DNA from: CAYWEP01 sp964457405
Lineage (GTDB): Bacteria; Patescibacteriota; Microgenomatia; Levybacterales; UBA12049
Reading direction: 5' to 3'
DNA: 12,567 nucleotides
Assembly (NCBI GenBank): GCA_964457405.1
Contig: CAYWEP010000030.1
Location: 1 to 12,567 of the forward strand
Both the position numbers and the translations under genes were made by a program. Under the pieces are notes generated by a model that made no database searches, was not told the origin of the DNA, and saw only the letters and a program-made list of their open reading frames with translations. This document shows, piece after piece, positions 12,441 to 12,567 of this stretch; position 1 is the stretch's first letter; each line of letters begins with the position of its first letter.

Positions 12441-12567
12441 ATGATACAAATTATCAATATTTCTGAAGCGAGAAACACACTCTCAAGTCTGTTTAAAAAG
12501 ATAAACAAAACGCAAATGCCAATCATTATCGTACAGGATAGCAAACCAGCTGTAGTAGTGTACCCTT
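12441..12567 (+). CDS. Phd/YefM-family antitoxin, N-terminal part, cut by window edge
   Basis: The first 42 residues are visible before the window ends: MIQIINISEARNTLSSLFKK, then INKTQMPIIIVQDSKPAVVVYP. This is the N-terminal DNA-binding half of the Phd/YefM family (consensus I-N-I-S-E-A-R-x-x-L-x-x-L, then P-x-I-I-x-x-x-x-K-P-x-A-V-V). Such proteins bind a RelE/YoeB- or Doc-type toxin with their C-terminus and repress their own operon. The ATG is the first in frame after a strong promoter, and its -10 ends 9 bases away, with no Shine-Dalgarno between. A toxin gene would be expected directly downstream, outside this window. The site in the promoter with TGTACA cores points to the YefM side of the family, whose partners are usually ribosome-dependent RNases, but with the C-terminus missing this is a guess. 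Confidence 0.85.
   Translation, partial: MIQIINISEARNTLSSLFKKINKTQMPIIIVQDSKPAVVVYP

Noticed and set aside
1..12567. CRISPR arrays, tRNA or rRNA genes, transposases.
   Set aside because: I looked for regularly spaced repeats, T-loop GGTTCRA-type sequences, rRNA cores and transposase ORFs and saw none.

Overview
The window is a stretch of bacterial chromosome, moderately AT-rich, that reads with the standard stop codons (TGA is a real stop, for example in the 101-residue gene). Nothing in it fixes the species. Several traits together resemble Candidate Phyla Radiation / Patescibacteria genomes: a divergent seryl-tRNA synthetase motif 3, a short HicB-like antitoxin, a small single-pass membrane protein followed by a secreted cysteine-rich repeat protein, and promoters lying almost on top of start codons. 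That assignment is an inference.

Layout. Everything from base 1 to 11853 that I can call as a gene lies on the minus strand. In the direction of transcription (high to low coordinate) the order is: seryl-tRNA synthetase (serS, 10621-11853); a small independent transcription unit with a structured leader, an ideal Shine-Dalgarno, a 9-codon ORF and a terminator (10084-10384); secA (7297-10029); a fused membrane/spermidine-synthase-like protein (5063-7249); a Tat-type signal protein of unknown function (3980-4888); an intergenic nested hairpin element (3829-3940); a two-gene operon of a 101-residue membrane protein and a cysteine-rich secreted repeat protein overlapping by ATGA (2189-3786); a membrane-anchored beta-helix protein (668-2128); and the first 193 codons of ATP-type PEP carboxykinase (pckA, 1-580), cut by the window edge. 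From 12062 onward the strand switches: a HicB-like antitoxin gene on plus, fused tail-to-tail with the promoter and first 28 codons of a second hicB-like gene on minus, then the start of a Phd/YefM antitoxin gene on plus that runs off the end.

How it fits together. The core genes (secA, serS, pckA) serve export, translation and central carbon metabolism. The middle third is an envelope/export block: SecA, a polytopic membrane protein, a probable Tat substrate, a membrane-anchored beta-helix and a disulfide-rich secreted protein paired with a membrane partner. The right end is a small toxin-antitoxin island with palindromic operators over its promoters.

The most interesting items are (1) the compact independent unit upstream of secA, whose 9-codon ORF encodes a Lys/Arg-rich peptide behind a 10-base perfect Shine-Dalgarno, with leader segments able to pair with Shine-Dalgarno-like sequences; (2) the contrast with nearly all other genes here, whose -10 boxes sit 6-12 bases from the start codon and imply leaderless or near-leaderless mRNAs; (3) the tail-to-tail hicB fusion bracketed by a 16-bp direct repeat; (4) two related AT-rich elements immediately flanking serS; and (5) the membrane protein / cysteine-repeat protein pair. 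All promoter and RNA-structure calls were made by eye.
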